Shown: positions 8,007 to 16,777 of the stretch, piece after piece
Layout: each line of letters opens with the position of its first letter
How positions within the stretch are numbered: position 1 is the first letter of the stretch
NCBI GenBank assembly: GCA_012729815.1
Contig: JAAYCJ010000021.1
Coordinates: forward strand, 1-36,261
Reading direction: 5' to 3'
Source: Phycisphaerae bacterium
Lineage (GTDB): Bacteria > Planctomycetota > Phycisphaerae > JAAYCJ01
DNA length: 36,261 nucleotides
Position numbers and translations under genes: made by a program
The notes under the pieces: generated by a model
The model's input: the letters and a program-made list of their open reading frames with translations, nothing else
What the model was told of the DNA's origin: nothing
Databases searched by the model: none

Positions 8007-8729
8007 ATGAAGAACACGAGGAGAGTCTTGCTGCTGTTCCTGAGTCTGGCATTGTCCTACGGCATGGCCCAGGGTTACGAGTACTCGGACGATTTCAGCA
8101 CAACGGCCGGGAATCCCAACGGCGTGTGGTCGTACGGATATCTGGCCAACAGTGGAGACGGTCCTTTCGTCGCCCACAACCACACCATGCCCGCCGGTAC
8201 GGGCCTGGCCTTGTGGGAGACGGACGGCGATCCGGATTCGTCCGGAAACATCAACAAGGCCGCCGGAGCGGAAGATCATCCGGAGTGGGGCGGCATGAGC
8301 TGGGAAGCCGGGATGACCTCCATGATGATCCCCACCGATCCCACCAAGTGGTCCGCGGTTGTCTTTACCGCCCCTCAAGCGGGACAGTGGAACGTATCCG
8401 TTGATTTCCAAAACCGCTGGATGAACGGCAACGGTTCAAACGTGTTCGTGAGGATCAACGGTACGAACGTGCTGTTGGATCAGATCGACGGATTTCCGGG
8501 CTCCTCACTGGGCGCCCCGGTGGTCGCCCCGGTTTCCACTGATGGGTGGAACGCCGGCTACGACGGCGTTGCGACCCTGAATCAGGGAGATACCATCATG
8601 TTTGGTGTCTACAAGTGGGCCGAAGCCTCTCATCAGGTTGCGATAGACGCCAGCATTACCCCGGTCCCCGAACCCATGATCCTGAGTCTGCTGGCGCTGG
8701 GCGGACTGATGCTGAGGCGAAAACCCTAG
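8007..8729 (+). CDS. Secreted protein with PEP-CTERM sorting tail
   Basis: 240 residues. ATG 8007 is preceded by GGGAG. Residues 1-23 are a signal peptide (KNTRR, a leucine-rich core, then GMAQG). The middle is a beta-rich, Asn/Gly-rich domain without a recognised enzyme motif. Its alternation of DDFST, WNVSVDFQNRW and a late YKWAEASHQVAIDASI is in line with a carbohydrate-binding-like jelly roll, which is an inference. The C-terminus VPEP, then a hydrophobic stretch, then LRRKP is a PEP-CTERM signal recognised by an exosortase for sorting to the cell surface. It is 28 bases after the FCD regulator and is followed by a strong terminator, so it may be transcribed with that regulator. Function beyond surface location unknown. 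Confidence 0.8.
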   Translation: MKNTRRVLLLFLSLALSYGMAQGYEYSDDFSTTAGNPNGVWSYGYLANSGDGPFVAHNHTMPAGTGLALWETDGDPDSSGNINKAAGAEDHPEWGGMSWEAGMTSMMIPTDPTKWSAVVFTAPQAGQWNVSVDFQNRWMNGNGSNVFVRINGTNVLLDQIDGFPGSSLGAPVVAPVSTDGWNAGYDGVATLNQGDTIMFGVYKWAEASHQVAIDASITPVPEPMILSLLALGGLMLRRKP

Positions 8730-8766
8730 CCGGACTCTGCTCCACGGAGCGGACAAGCCTCATAAC

Positions 8767-8830
8767 AAAACGTGTGAAAGGCGTGTATAGCCAGGCAAAG
8801 AGGAACGCCTTCCACACGTTTTCTTTATTG
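8767..8830 (+). terminator. Strong intrinsic terminator after the PEP-CTERM gene
   Basis: A 17-bp stem pairs 8767-8783 with 8806-8822 with a single mismatch around a 22-base loop, and the 3' arm runs into TTTTCTTTATT. The A-tract on the 5' side means it could also work on the minus strand. Confidence 0.85.
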
Positions 8831-8833
8831 TAG

Positions 8834-8944
8834 GCATACTACCGGCCGATGCTCGTCGTCGACTATCTCGTGCCCGAACCGGCCACCATCCTGCTCCTGG
8901 CGATCCCGTGCCTGTTCTGGCGGCGGCTCCTGGGCAACCGGTAA
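8834..8944 (+). pseudogene. Remnant: C-terminal end of a lost DNRLRE/PEP-CTERM protein gene
   Basis: Immediately after the terminator a 36-codon open stretch, bounded upstream by an in-frame TAG (8831-8833) and ended by TAA (8942-8944), encodes YRPMLVVDY, then VPEPATILLL, then a WRR-type basic tail. It has no start signal. It matches the very end of the phosphoesterase gene at 9233-11374 (HRPMLVLDY, VPEPATILLM). By my count 61 of 72 bases agree between 8843-8914 and 11279-11350. It is best read as the 3' stump of a deleted or recombined paralogue. Confidence 0.7.
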
Positions 8945-9232
8945 AAGAGCGGTCGCCCAGCCGGGACGGCGTGTGCCCGCCGCATGGCACGGCCAGGGCT
9001 GGCGCGGCACCCGTCGCCCCGGATGAGGCAAAAACCCGGGTCAGTGTGGCCTGCGCAAAGCACTTGCTTTTGCGACGGCTATCTGGTATCCTATGAAGCT
9101 TGTGAGAAATGGGCAGGGCTCTGGGTTCCTCTCTTGCTTTCCCACTCAGTGGAGGCTGAATGGGAAACGCCGATCCTGAGAAGAGGATGGGTGGCCAGAA
9201 GCCGTCCATGGGCACATTGATGGGAGAGAGAG
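8945..9232 (+). other. Long leader before the phosphoesterase gene, with small hairpins
   Basis: This stretch has no coding sense in any frame I trust. It contains a compact hairpin at 9054-9074 (CGCAAAGC, ACTT loop, GCTTTTGCG with one bulged T) and another at 9141-9164 (CCCACTCAG/CTGAATGGG around TGGAGG, one mismatch). The order CAAAAACC, CGCAAAGCAC, GACGGC, TGGTATCC within 9028-9091 loosely recalls a c-di-GMP-I (GEMM) riboswitch, but the closing helix does not pair in the standard way, so I do not call it one. A GGGAGAGAG sequence just before 9233 is the likely ribosome-binding site. Confidence 0.35.
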
Positions 9233-11374
9233 ATGAAGACCAGATCGTTTTCTGGGCGGTTGGCGTTCGTTATGATCGTCCTGTTATGCCTTCCTTCAGC
9301 CGGTCGGGGCGATCCGTTCAGCATCGTGGCCCTGCCCGACACCCAAATCTACAGCCAGAGCTATCCCGAGACGTTCACCAGCCAGACCCAATGGATCGTC
9401 GATAACCAGTCCACCCGGAATATTTCCTTCGTGACCCATCTGGGCGATTTGGTCAACGTCGCCGACGATTCGACCCAGTGGCAGAACGCGAACGCCTCGA
9501 TGAACGTCCTTCATGGACAGGTACCCTACAGCGCGTGCATGGGCAACCACGACGTCGGGTCGTACTACGACTCCTACTTCGGCCCTTCCCGCTACAGCGG
9601 CATGTCGTGGTACGGCGGAGGTTCAACGAATTCCCGGAACCACTATCAGACCTTCTCCGCCGGCGGCTACGACTTCCTGCACCTGAACCTTCAATTCGCT
9701 CCCGACGCCGGCGCAATCTCCTGGGCACAGTCCGTCCTGGATGCGAACCCCGGAAAACAGACGATCGTATCGACCCACTCGTACCTGGACCTTGGCGGCT
9801 ACACGTCCCAGGGCTCCAGCATCTGGAACAGCTTCGTCAGGTCCAACTCGCAGATCTTCATGGTCCTCTGCGGCCACATGCACGGCGAAAACCAGCAGGT
9901 CTCGACCAACGACGCGGGCGGCAAGGTGATCGAGATGCTAAGCGATTACCAGACCTATTCCAACGGCGGCGACGGGTATCTGCGAACCCTGGAATTCGAC
10001 GCCGCCAGCAGCCGGATCAACGTCCAGACCTACTCGCCGACCAAGGGGGAATACCTGACCGACTCGGACAGCCAACTCAGCTACGACGTAACGTTCGGCT
10101 CGACGATCCAGGTCAACGGATTCATCGAGCCGCCGCCGGACCCGCCACCCGCCTATACCATCACCCTCCAGCAGGGGATCAGCGGATACGGCGGCACGGT
10201 GGACACGGAGCTGAAGTCCGCCGACCCCGACGCGGTGCAAGGGGCCAATGCGTCGATCAAAGTGGACTCGTATGACGGCTCGTCCCCCGGGCCGACCCAG
10301 GGGCTCGTGCGGTTCAGCGGCCTGGTCGGCGACAATGCGGGCAGGATCAGGCCGGGGATGAACGTGACCTCAGCCGCGCTGACCCTCAACGTCACCAATG
10401 AGGGAAGCGGGCTCAACGCCCACCGCGCCCTTGTGAACTGGAACGAATCGTCGACGTGGAACGGGACGGGTGCGGGCATCCAAGCTGATGGCGTCGAGGC
10501 CCAAGCGGTTGCCGACGACTCCGTTGGCGCCAACAACTCCGGCGCAAACGTCACCGAGGGAACCGTAACGCTTGACGTGACGTCCAGCGTCGCCGCCTGG
10601 GCCAACGGCCAAACCAATCGCGGCTGGGCCATTCTACCGTTCTCAAGTGGAACGAACGGGATTGTCTTCGACTCCTCGGAAGACAGCAATCCGCTCTACC
10701 GGCCGAAGCTCACCGTCATCGTCGAAATGGACCCCTCGCTCTCGCAGGTGGTTTTCCAGAACGGGCGAACCGGATACTCCGGAACGTCGGACACCGAGCT
10801 GCGCCAGGCCGCTCCGGATACGAGCCAGGCGTCCGCAACCGGCATGACGGTTGACGCCGACGATGGCGGTGGCAAGACCCAGGGCCTGATCCGGTTTGAC
10901 GATCTCTTCGGCTCCGACGAAGGGCAGGTCCCATACGGTTCGGATATCGCCCTGGCCAGACTCATCCTCGACATCACCAACCCCGGCAGCGGGTTCACTC
11001 TGCACCGGATGCTTTGCGGCTGGGATGAAACGGACACCTGGAACTCCCTCGGCGATGGGATCCAGGCCGACGACGTGGAGGCCATGTCCATCCCCGAGTT
11101 GGTCATCGGGGCCAACAACGACGGCGGGAACGTGACGAACGGGCTCCTCCAGCTCGACGTCACCGACACGCTGCGGAGCTGGATCGACGGCGAGGAGAAC
11201 TGGGGATGGATCCTGCTTCCCCTGGCCAGCGGCACAAACGGGATCGATTTCTACAGCTCGGAATACACGCTGAATCACCGGCCGATGCTCGTCCTTGACT
11301 ATGCGGTTCCCGAACCGGCCACCATCCTGCTCATGCTCATCCCATGCCTGCTGCGGCGAAGACTCTCTGAATAA
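9233..11374 (+). CDS. Secreted calcineurin-like phosphoesterase with two DNRLRE-type repeats and PEP-CTERM tail
   Basis: 713 residues. A signal peptide (residues 1-26: basic start, then VMIVLLCLPSAG) precedes a metallophosphoesterase domain with the family metal-binding blocks in order: LPDTQ, HLGDLVN, GNHD, STHSY and GHMHGE. Residues from about 305 to 690 hold two tandem domains of the DNRLRE type, each opening with a GYxGTxDTEL motif and containing QGLxRFxxL, STWN/DTWN, and a closing NGIxFxSSE, then RPxL. The C-terminus has VPEP, a hydrophobic stretch and LRRRL, a PEP-CTERM sorting signal. The enzyme probably hydrolyses a phosphoester outside the cytoplasm while held at the surface; the substrate cannot be predicted. 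The repeats may bind glycans or cell-surface partners (inference). Transcribed alone, after a leader of several hundred bases. Confidence 0.85.
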   Translation: MKTRSFSGRLAFVMIVLLCLPSAGRGDPFSIVALPDTQIYSQSYPETFTSQTQWIVDNQSTRNISFVTHLGDLVNVADDSTQWQNANASMNVLHGQVPYSACMGNHDVGSYYDSYFGPSRYSGMSWYGGGSTNSRNHYQTFSAGGYDFLHLNLQFAPDAGAISWAQSVLDANPGKQTIVSTHSYLDLGGYTSQGSSIWNSFVRSNSQIFMVLCGHMHGENQQVSTNDAGGKVIEMLSDYQTYSNGGDGYLRTLEFDAASSRINVQTYSPTKGEYLTDSDSQLSYDVTFGSTIQVNGFIEPPPDPPPAYTITLQQGISGYGGTVDTELKSADPDAVQGANASIKVDSYDGSSPGPTQGLVRFSGLVGDNAGRIRPGMNVTSAALTLNVTNEGSGLNAHRALVNWNESSTWNGTGAGIQADGVEAQAVADDSVGANNSGANVTEGTVTLDVTSSVAAWANGQTNRGWAILPFSSGTNGIVFDSSEDSNPLYRPKLTVIVEMDPSLSQVVFQNGRTGYSGTSDTELRQAAPDTSQASATGMTVDADDGGGKTQGLIRFDDLFGSDEGQVPYGSDIALARLILDITNPGSGFTLHRMLCGWDETDTWNSLGDGIQADDVEAMSIPELVIGANNDGGNVTNGLLQLDVTDTLRSWIDGEENWGWILLPLASGTNGIDFYSSEYTLNHRPMLVLDYAVPEPATILLMLIPCLLRRRLSE

Positions 11375-11572
11375 CCCGGAAAACGCGACCTCATCTCGCC
11401 TGTGAATTCCCGCGGGCGATGAAACGCATCACCGGTTGCAGCCGGAGCAGATGACGCTTGCATCGGCCCCGGGGCGGCGGTAGATTCCCTGAAAGCAACG
11501 GCAGGGCGCAGAGGCACCGCGATGGCAGGTCCTGACGCCGGTTCCGGGTTATCTTGCATGGGAGGATTCTCG

Positions 11573-12538
11573 ATGGCCGTTCAACAGCAGTTCGAGCCGA
11601 TGTCGGTAGGGCAGATTCTGGACCGGACGTTCAAGATGTACCGGGCCAATTTCCTGCCGTTCATCGCGATCGTGGCCGTGGTCTACATCCCGATCGGACT
11701 GATCCAGGGGATCGCGCAGGCGATGCTCCAGTCAAGCGTCCCGATGCAGACCGTTCCCTACGAGGACTACCAGTACGAGGAAGAGGGTTTTGACGAAGAC
11801 GGGTTCGAGCAGGACGGGGCGCGCGAGCCCGGCGAGGCGGCCATGATGCTCGGCCAGACGACGCCGGAGGGCTTTGAGCAGTTCGAACGGCTCCGATTTC
11901 AGCAGGAACCGAGCGTCGGGATGGCGCTCGGCGGAGCGGTGCTGATGCTGATCACGGTTTTCCTGATCGTCGTTGGATACAACCTCTGCACGGGGGCCTT
12001 GATCAAGGCCGTGTCGGAGTTCTACCTGGGCCGTGACGTGACGGTCGGACAGGTCTATCGGGCGGTCTGGCCGAGGCTCGGAACGATCATCTGGGCGGCG
12101 ATCCTGGTCGCCGTGGCGGTCATGTTCGGCTTCGCCCTGCTCATCGTGCCCGGCGTGATCTTCGCCCTGTGGTTCGCGCTGACCACTCAGGTGGTGGTTT
12201 TGGAGGACAAGAAGGCGACGGCGGCCATGTCGCGAAGCCGCCAGTTGGCCTCCGGCAACCTGGGCAAGGTATTCGGCGTGGGCTTTCTGGCGATGGTCAT
12301 CACCTGGGTGATCAGCATTGCGTTCGGCGTGCCCGCCGCACTGATCACGGGTTTCGACGGCACTCCCTCCGCCGCCCAGACGCTGGTGGCGCAGCTCATC
12401 CAGACCGCGGGCCAGATCGTCGCCCTGCCCATCGTGACCGGCGCGCTGATCCTGCTGTACTACGATCTGCGAATCCGCAAGGAAGGCTTCGATCTGGAGA
12501 TGCTCGCCCAGTCGCTGCAGACCCACGAGGCCCGTTAG
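11573..12538 (+). CDS. Polytopic membrane protein, first gene of the MoxR locus
   Basis: 321 residues. Start ATG 11573 was chosen over in-frame ATGs at 11522 and 11558 because GGGAGG lies 7 bases before it. About five or six hydrophobic segments are separated by an unusually acidic loop (about residues 60-90, rich in Glu, Asp and Tyr). The early PMSVGQILDRTFKMYRANF and late YYDLRIRKEGFDLE motifs are typical of the membrane family annotated as glycerophosphodiester-phosphodiesterase membrane domain or DUF7544-like, although no phosphodiesterase active site is present. Its stop is one base before the DUF4129 gene, so they are co-translated. In other bacteria such proteins accompany MoxR/DUF58 loci. 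Molecular role unknown. Confidence 0.7.
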   Translation: MAVQQQFEPMSVGQILDRTFKMYRANFLPFIAIVAVVYIPIGLIQGIAQAMLQSSVPMQTVPYEDYQYEEEGFDEDGFEQDGAREPGEAAMMLGQTTPEGFEQFERLRFQQEPSVGMALGGAVLMLITVFLIVVGYNLCTGALIKAVSEFYLGRDVTVGQVYRAVWPRLGTIIWAAILVAVAVMFGFALLIVPGVIFALWFALTTQVVVLEDKKATAAMSRSRQLASGNLGKVFGVGFLAMVITWVISIAFGVPAALITGFDGTPSAAQTLVAQLIQTAGQIVALPIVTGALILLYYDLRIRKEGFDLEMLAQSLQTHEAR

Positions 12539-12539
12539 C

Positions 12540-13292
12540 ATGACGATCGGATCGCTTCACAGCGGTTCGCGCCGGACCCGGTATCGCCGGCCGGTGAAGC
12601 TTCTTGCGCTGGTGCTGGCGTTGTGGGCGACCGGACGGGCGTCGGGCCAGGTGTCCGAGGGGCCGGGCTCTTACAGCCGCCCGGAGGTCGGTGCGATCCG
12701 CAGCGAGGTGCGGGACATTCTCGCCGACCCGCGCTACGCCCCTCGCCAGTCGCTCTGGCAGATCATCACCGAGTGGTTCAGGGAAAGGTTCTCGGATTGG
12801 AACGCCCCACATATCCCCGAATCCCTGGCCAGGGTCCTGTGGACGATTCTGCTGGTCTGGGCCATACTGGCGCTGGTGGCGATCCTGGCCCACCTGATCT
12901 GGACGATCGCCGTCTTGTGGCCGCGTCGACGGCGAGAAGAGGCGGAGGCGGGCCCGCTCGGCGATCTGAGGAACCGGGGCTACCAGGACCTCGTCTCGGC
13001 CATGGCGGACAGCGCAGCCAAGGGCGATTTCCGCCATGCCGCCGCGCTGATGATGCTGGCCTTGCTCCAGTGGCTCGACGCCCGCCGCCTCGTCCGCTTC
13101 CACGAGAGCAAGACCAACGGCGACTACGTGCGGGAGTACCCGCCCGAGCGGGCAAGTCGGCGCGGCCTCCGGCAATTCGTGAACGTGTTCGACCGGGCGA
13201 TCTACGGCGGGAACGTCTGCGATCGCGCGACCTACGAGCAAATGCACGCGATGTTTCAGGAATTCCATGAGCAGGTCCGGCAAGAGTCATAG
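12540..13292 (+). CDS. DUF4129-domain membrane protein
   Basis: 250 residues. An N-terminal signal or anchor (about residues 19-38) is followed by a periplasmic stretch with an aromatic amphipathic segment, one strong transmembrane helix (about residues 105-130, WTILLVWAILALVAILAHLI), and a cytoplasmic helical domain in which ALMMLALLQWLDARRLVRFHESKTNGDYVREY matches the DUF4129 core (span residues 177-208). DUF4129 proteins are regularly encoded with MoxR ATPases and DUF58 proteins, as here, and are thought to help form a membrane complex; the biochemical role is not established. The gene starts one base after its predecessor and overlaps the next by 26 bases. Confidence 0.85.
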   Translation: MTIGSLHSGSRRTRYRRPVKLLALVLALWATGRASGQVSEGPGSYSRPEVGAIRSEVRDILADPRYAPRQSLWQIITEWFRERFSDWNAPHIPESLARVLWTILLVWAILALVAILAHLIWTIAVLWPRRRREEAEAGPLGDLRNRGYQDLVSAMADSAAKGDFRHAAALMMLALLQWLDARRLVRFHESKTNGDYVREYPPERASRRGLRQFVNVFDRAIYGGNVCDRATYEQMHAMFQEFHEQVRQES

Positions 13293-14535
13293 AGACGAAT
13301 ACCTGATCCTGATCGTCCTGGGTCTGGTGGTGATTGGGACGACCGCGCTGCTGACGATGGACCGGTGGAGGGACGGCGCGGCGTCCAAGCGGCCCTATCC
13401 GAGCACCTACTCCAACACTCCCGAAGGAATGCGGGTCTATCACACGCTGCTGGACCGGCTGAGCCTGAAGGCCAAGCGGAACGAGTCGCCGCTGTTTCAC
13501 GAGGAACTGGCCGAAGTCGACGTGCTGTTCCTGCTGAACCCGGTCTCGCGGGTGGACAGAATGGAACGGGAAGAACTCGACGAATGGCTGCGAGCGGGCG
13601 GAGTGCTGGTAACGTCCGACCCATCGTCGGTCGATCTGGCCAGGACGGTGGTCATGCAGAGCGAGGAACGTCCGCAGCCGTTTCCCCGCCGATCGCCGCC
13701 TCGCGACCTCGCCGACGTGACCGCGGTCGCGGAGAACGAGCCGGATCTGCCGCTGGCCCGCGACGTCTCTTCCATCGCCACCGTCAGCCCCGCTACGCTG
13801 GACATCCAGCCGCAGGACCCGCCGCGGACCTCGGGCCAGGTCGAGCGGCTTTTCGCGGACGAGCGAGGGCTTCGCGTCGCCGCTGCGCCCGTCGGCCGCG
13901 GCTGGGTGATCGCGCTGGCCGACTCCTCGTTCCTCAACAACGGCTGGATCGGCCTGGCCGACAATGCAGTCCTGGCGGTCAATCTCGCCGCCTACGCCCG
14001 GAATCTGGCGCGTGGCCCGAACGTAAGCTTCGACGAATACCACAACGGGTTCGGCCGGCGTCTCTCCGGCTGGTCGATCATGTGGGCGATGCTGCTGGAG
14101 ACCGCCGCCGGATGGGCGGTCCTGTCGCTGACCGCAGCGGGCATACTGTATTTGTTCTACCGCGGACGGCGATTTGGCAGCCGCTATCCGCTGGAGCGGC
14201 GACGACGGCGGTCCAAGCTGGAGTACATCCAGTCGGTGGCAACGACGTACCAGGCGGCTGGGGCCAACCGCCTGACCTTCGGGCATCTCTATCAGCGCCT
14301 GCGCCGGCGACTGGCCGCCGCGGTCGGACTTCCCCCTTCCGCGGACAGCGGCGACGTGGCCGCCGCCCTCGCGCGGCGGATGGAGCAGCCGGCTCAGCGA
14401 TACGATGCGGTCCTGCGGCAATGCGACGCAGCCATGGCCCAGCGGCGTCTGTCGAACGGACAACTGCGGCAACTGACGGCCGAACTGGCCGCGATTGAAC
14501 TGGAGGTTTTGCATGGAAATCAGGCAGGCCAATGA
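13267..14535 (+). CDS. DUF4350-domain membrane protein
   Basis: 422 residues. An N-terminal membrane helix (about residues 12-29) is followed by a region resembling the class I glutamine-amidotransferase-like fold of DUF4350: YSNTPEGMRVYHTLL, then DVLFLLNPV, EWLRAGGVLV and WVIALADSSFLNN. A second membrane helix (about residues 268-290) precedes a basic cytoplasmic helical tail. Family members sit in MoxR/DUF58 operons and may bind a small molecule at the domain, but no catalytic triad is evident to me. It starts inside the DUF4129 gene (AGGA at 13258-13261) and overlaps the MoxR start by 23 bases, so expression is tightly linked. Confidence 0.8.
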   Translation: MSRSGKSHRDEYLILIVLGLVVIGTTALLTMDRWRDGAASKRPYPSTYSNTPEGMRVYHTLLDRLSLKAKRNESPLFHEELAEVDVLFLLNPVSRVDRMEREELDEWLRAGGVLVTSDPSSVDLARTVVMQSEERPQPFPRRSPPRDLADVTAVAENEPDLPLARDVSSIATVSPATLDIQPQDPPRTSGQVERLFADERGLRVAAAPVGRGWVIALADSSFLNNGWIGLADNAVLAVNLAAYARNLARGPNVSFDEYHNGFGRRLSGWSIMWAMLLETAAGWAVLSLTAAGILYLFYRGRRFGSRYPLERRRRRSKLEYIQSVATTYQAAGANRLTFGHLYQRLRRRLAAAVGLPPSADSGDVAAALARRMEQPAQRYDAVLRQCDAAMAQRRLSNGQLRQLTAELAAIELEVLHGNQAGQ

Positions 14536-15469
14536 GCTCGCCAACCGGGTGGTGGCGGAACTGGGCAAGGTGGTGGTCGGGCAGACCGGCCCGATCGAAC
14601 AGATGACCGCGGTGCTGCTGGCCGGAGGACACGCCCTGCTCGAAGGGGTGCCGGGCACGGCCAAGACGCTGCTGGCGCGGGCCCTCTCGCACGCCACGGG
14701 CAGCCAGTTTCGACGGGTCCAGTTCACCCCCGACCTGATGCCCTCCGACATCCTCGGAGTCAACATCTACAACACCGCGACCGGGCAGTTCGCGTTTCGT
14801 CCCGGGCCCGTCTTCGCCGACCTGCTGCTCGCCGATGAGATCAACCGTGCCCCGGCCAAGACCCAGTCGGCCCTGCTCGAAGCGATGCAGGAGCACCAGG
14901 TGACCATCGACGGGGTCTCGCACCCGATGTCGCCGGTGTTCACCGTCTTCGCCACCCAGAACCCGATCGAGTTTGAAGGCACCTACCCGCTGCCCGAGGC
15001 GCAGGTGGACCGGTTCATGATGAAAATCCTTGTCGACTATCCGACCGAGGAACATGAGACGGCGATCCTGGACAAGGTGGAAAGCGGCTTTGACGCGTCC
15101 GACCTTCAGACGGCCCGTATCGAGACGGTCTTGGACCCAGCCGTCCTGGCCGAGCTGCGACAGACGGTGCGGAACGTGCGCGTCGAGGAGATGGTGCGAC
15201 GCTACGTGACGCAGATCGTCCGGGCCACCCGCTCCATGCCGCAGATCTCGCTGGGAGCCAGTCCGCGGGCGGCGGTGCTGCTGATGCTGGCGGCCAAGGC
15301 GGCGGCGGTGATCGCCGATCGAAACTACGTGACGCCCGACGACGTCAAGGCCATGGCCGCGCCCGTGCTCCGCCATCGGATGCTGCTGCTGCCGGAACTC
15401 GAGGTCGAAGGCCGCACCAGCGACGACTGCATCGCCGAATTGCTTCTGAAAGTTGAGGTGCCGCGGTAA
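14513..15469 (+). CDS. MoxR-family AAA+ ATPase
   Basis: 318 residues. Start ATG 14513 has GGAGG at 14502-14506; an in-frame upstream ATG at 14495 lacks such a site. Walker A is GVPGTAKT (45-52), Walker B LLLADEI (104-110), followed by the NRAPAKTQSALLEAMQE segment diagnostic of MoxR, sensor-1 region FATQNPIE, and a C-terminal lid with SPRA. MoxR ATPases are chaperone-like proteins that act with von Willebrand A-type proteins, often DUF58, on assembly or activation of envelope or metal-dependent complexes. Its direct downstream neighbour is the DUF58 gene (start codon touches the stop), consistent with a functional pair. The client is unknown. Confidence 0.93.
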   Translation: MEIRQANELANRVVAELGKVVVGQTGPIEQMTAVLLAGGHALLEGVPGTAKTLLARALSHATGSQFRRVQFTPDLMPSDILGVNIYNTATGQFAFRPGPVFADLLLADEINRAPAKTQSALLEAMQEHQVTIDGVSHPMSPVFTVFATQNPIEFEGTYPLPEAQVDRFMMKILVDYPTEEHETAILDKVESGFDASDLQTARIETVLDPAVLAELRQTVRNVRVEEMVRRYVTQIVRATRSMPQISLGASPRAAVLLMLAAKAAAVIADRNYVTPDDVKAMAAPVLRHRMLLLPELEVEGRTSDDCIAELLLKVEVPR

Positions 15470-16777
15470 ATGGTCCCTTCGCCGCGACTGATCATCCTGG
15501 TGCTCGCCGCCGTGCCCATCTTCCTGGGCGGGGCGATCTACGGTCCGCTGGCCGCGGTGGGATTGATCTACGCAGCGGCGCTGGGACTCTACGCCCTGAT
15601 CGACCTGCTGCTTCTGCCGCGCCGGCGGAGCATCGTCATCCGGCGCCTGGCCCCTTCGCGAGTCTCGCTGGCTTCGCCGACTCCGGTGCGATTCGAGATC
15701 GAGAACAACACGCGCCGCCGGCTGACGCTCCTGCTGGCCGAGGACCTGCCCGCCGTGATGCGGACCGACCCCGATCCGTGCCGGACAATCATCGCAGCCG
15801 GAGGCCGCGCCACCGTCGAATACCGTCTGACCGCCAGGAAACGCGGACGATACCGGTTGGATCGCGTGGACGTCCGCGCCCTGCCCGCGGGCGGACTTTT
15901 CTATCGGCAGTTCGCCCTGCACCTGCCGGCCGAGGTGCAGGTCTTCCCCAACCTGGTCAACGTCCGCAAGTACGAGCTTCTGCTGCGGCGAGGCCTGACC
16001 GCCGAAGGCATCATGCGCCTGCGCCAGTTCGGGCAGGGCGCCGAGTTCGAGAGCCTGCGCCAGTACGCGGACGGCGACGACATGGCCCGGATCGACTGGA
16101 AGGCCACCGCCAAACGCTCGCGGCTGATCGTCCGGAACTTCGAGCCTGAACGCCAGCAGAGCGTGCTGGTGGCGATTGACGTGGGACGGGCCACCGCCGG
16201 CGAGTTCGCCGGCCTCAGCCGCCTCGACTACCTGATCAACGCCGCCCTGATGCTCGGCTACGTCTCGCTCCGCCAGGGCGACTGGTTCAGCCTCGTCGCC
16301 TTCAGCGACCGGATCGAAAGCTACCTGCCGCCGCTGCGCGGAATCAAAAACATCGACCGCGTGGCCCGGTCGCTCTACGCCCTCGAACCGCGGCTGGTCG
16401 AATCCGACTACGGCGGAGCCTGCCGCTTCCTCGGCCTGCGTAACCGCAAGCGAAGCCTGATCTGCGTCATGACCGACATCATCGACCGCCAGGCCAGCGA
16501 CATCCTGATCGCCTACATGGCCCGGTTCGCCAGGCACCACCTGCCGCTGGCGGTCACGCTGGCCAACCCCGAGGTCCGACAACTCGCGGACCGCCCGCTG
16601 GCCCGCAGCGACGATCTCTACGCCCAAGCGGTGGCGATGGACGTCCTGAACGCACGCGAAGAGGCCCTCACGGGCATGCGGCGAATGGGTATCTCGGTGC
16701 TCGACGTCCCGCCCGACGCCCTCACGCCCGAACTGATCAACCGCTACGTGCTGATCAAGTCAACGCAGCGTCTCTAA
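15470..16777 (+). CDS. DUF58-domain protein (vWA-like MoxR partner)
   Basis: 435 residues. Two membrane helices at residues about 5-45 lead into a beta-sandwich and then the DUF58 signature: EFESLRQYADGDDMARIDWKA with the following RNFEPER, and a vWA-like segment with AIDVGRA and a later VMTDIID. The MIDAS-type motif DxGxA is only partly conserved. The protein is expected at the inner membrane with its main domain facing the cytoplasm, partnering the MoxR ATPase encoded just before. The last 23 bases overlap the end of the convergent SpoIIM gene, so both stop codons lie inside the other gene's coding sequence. Confidence 0.9.
   Translation: MVPSPRLIILVLAAVPIFLGGAIYGPLAAVGLIYAAALGLYALIDLLLLPRRRSIVIRRLAPSRVSLASPTPVRFEIENNTRRRLTLLLAEDLPAVMRTDPDPCRTIIAAGGRATVEYRLTARKRGRYRLDRVDVRALPAGGLFYRQFALHLPAEVQVFPNLVNVRKYELLLRRGLTAEGIMRLRQFGQGAEFESLRQYADGDDMARIDWKATAKRSRLIVRNFEPERQQSVLVAIDVGRATAGEFAGLSRLDYLINAALMLGYVSLRQGDWFSLVAFSDRIESYLPPLRGIKNIDRVARSLYALEPRLVESDYGGACRFLGLRNRKRSLICVMTDIIDRQASDILIAYMARFARHHLPLAVTLANPEVRQLADRPLARSDDLYAQAVAMDVLNAREEALTGMRRMGISVLDVPPDALTPELINRYVLIKSTQRL

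Noticed and set aside
9020-9092. Calling a c-di-GMP-I riboswitch outright
   Set aside because: Only short blocks match; the core P1 helix does not pair as in the family and CGCAAAGC folds into its own hairpin with GCTTTTGCG. Kept as a low-interest finding only.
14078-16627. 849-codon minus-strand frame across MoxR and DUF58
   Set aside because: Antisense shadow of two well-supported genes, with no recognisable motif.
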